A DNA stretch of 64,000 nucleotides from Paguma larvata (Eukaryota > Chordata > Mammalia > Carnivora > Viverridae), in assembly GCA_030068075.1 (NCBI GenBank), contig CM057843.1:39035832-39099831 (forward strand). Reading direction: 5' to 3'. Positions 63,401 through 64,000 of the stretch are shown here, in pieces (position 1 is the stretch's first letter; every line of letters starts with the position of its first letter). The notes beneath the pieces are model-generated. The model saw only the letters and a list, made by a program, of their open reading frames with translations, ran no database searches and had not been told where the DNA came from. The position numbers were made by a program, and so were the translations under genes.

Positions 63401-64000
63401 TGGGTCCCTTTATTCAATGAGCAGGAAAGAGGTAACATTAAAGGTACTAAAATATAAAGTCTTTTCTTTCATGGTCTCTGTCTTGACTTGTCATGGTGTG
63501 TTTCATTTGCCATGTCATCTAAGTAAAGAAAAATTAAACACTTAAATCATTAGTACGAATGGTCCCATCCGTCTTTATATTGTACGATGCCAGTTTTAAA
63601 GTCATTTAACTATGTTGTAACGCCGAAATTATACGATTTATATTTTGTAGCTTTTACTTGCACATGTATCTAATTCTTACCGGGACAGTGGGGACTCTGA
63701 ATAAAGTAACTCGAATGTTTTGATTTCACTTTTGATACACCTACATTCTCCCAATACATTGCTTTCCACCACCGATGAGGAAGGAAGGATAGAAAGGGTA
63801 AGAAACGCTGGGTTGACTTGTCTGCCTTTTCCTTGTGCATCATGATTTTTAGCATGAACAATGGACTCATATGGAGAAGTAACTCCGGTAAGAAAAGATA
63901 TGATGTGTGTCTTTGGTTTTTCGTTTCTTAGAATACCACTGTCTTCTTTCTGGGTTTGCAGCAAGTTCTAGTCTGAATGGAAAACATGGCTTCTCAGGGC
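63401..64000. other. Intergenic DNA to the window end
   Basis: No gene or repeat recognised. Two overlapping minus-strand frames (63670-63964) show no splice or family signal I can use. Confidence 0.4.

Overview
The window is nuclear DNA from a carnivore, most likely a felid. More than fifty copies of a tRNA-derived SINE with the head GGGGCGCCTGGGTGGCTCAG, a pyrimidine-rich middle and an AATAAATAAA tail lie on both strands. This matches my memory of the feliform SINEC family and differs from the dog SINEC_Cf head. Introns, MIR, L1, MaLR and hAT relics and long microsatellites complete a mammalian picture. There are no operons, phage or other prokaryotic features.

The one protein-coding gene I recognise is CDC27 (APC3), a TPR scaffold subunit of the anaphase-promoting complex, on the + strand. 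The window enters it in an intron and carries its last 15 coding exons between 2793 and 40597. All introns are GT-AG and the reading phase is conserved at every junction. Together they give 699 residues; adding the 125 upstream residues of human CDC27 gives 825, against 824 for the human form I remember. A 3' UTR of about 3 kb follows and probably ends near the AATAAA at 43553.

Introns hold most of the rest. The large intron at 7788-14898 contains an antisense MLT1-type LTR, an antisense L1 split by an antisense ERVL-type LTR, and a sense L1 tail split by SINEs. The intron at 21499-25930 contains a full-length but broken HSPD1 (Hsp60) processed pseudogene flanked by 13-bp direct repeats. The intron at 31652-37608 holds a hAT-type remnant, a MaLR-type LTR and an antisense L1 3' end. 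Many SINEs keep perfect 10-16 bp target-site duplications, so they are fairly young.

From about 43.6 to 64 kb I see no clear gene. The stretch is a mosaic of L1 3' ends, MIRs, SINEs and MaLR pieces. Five items stand out: an unidentified poly(A)-tailed retrocopy inside an L1 (48933-49318), a homopurine GAAA tract of about 370 bp (50780-51154), an antisense open reading frame bounded by splice-like sites (55156-55427), a GC- and CpG-rich island (59760-60320), and nested or stacked SINE insertions.

I found no evidence for a new multi-gene system. The points most worth a second look are the antisense candidate exon, the CpG island, the two unidentified poly(A)-tailed segments, a possible intronic polyadenylation site in CDC27, and the SINE-free CDC27 3' UTR in an otherwise SINE-dense locus.
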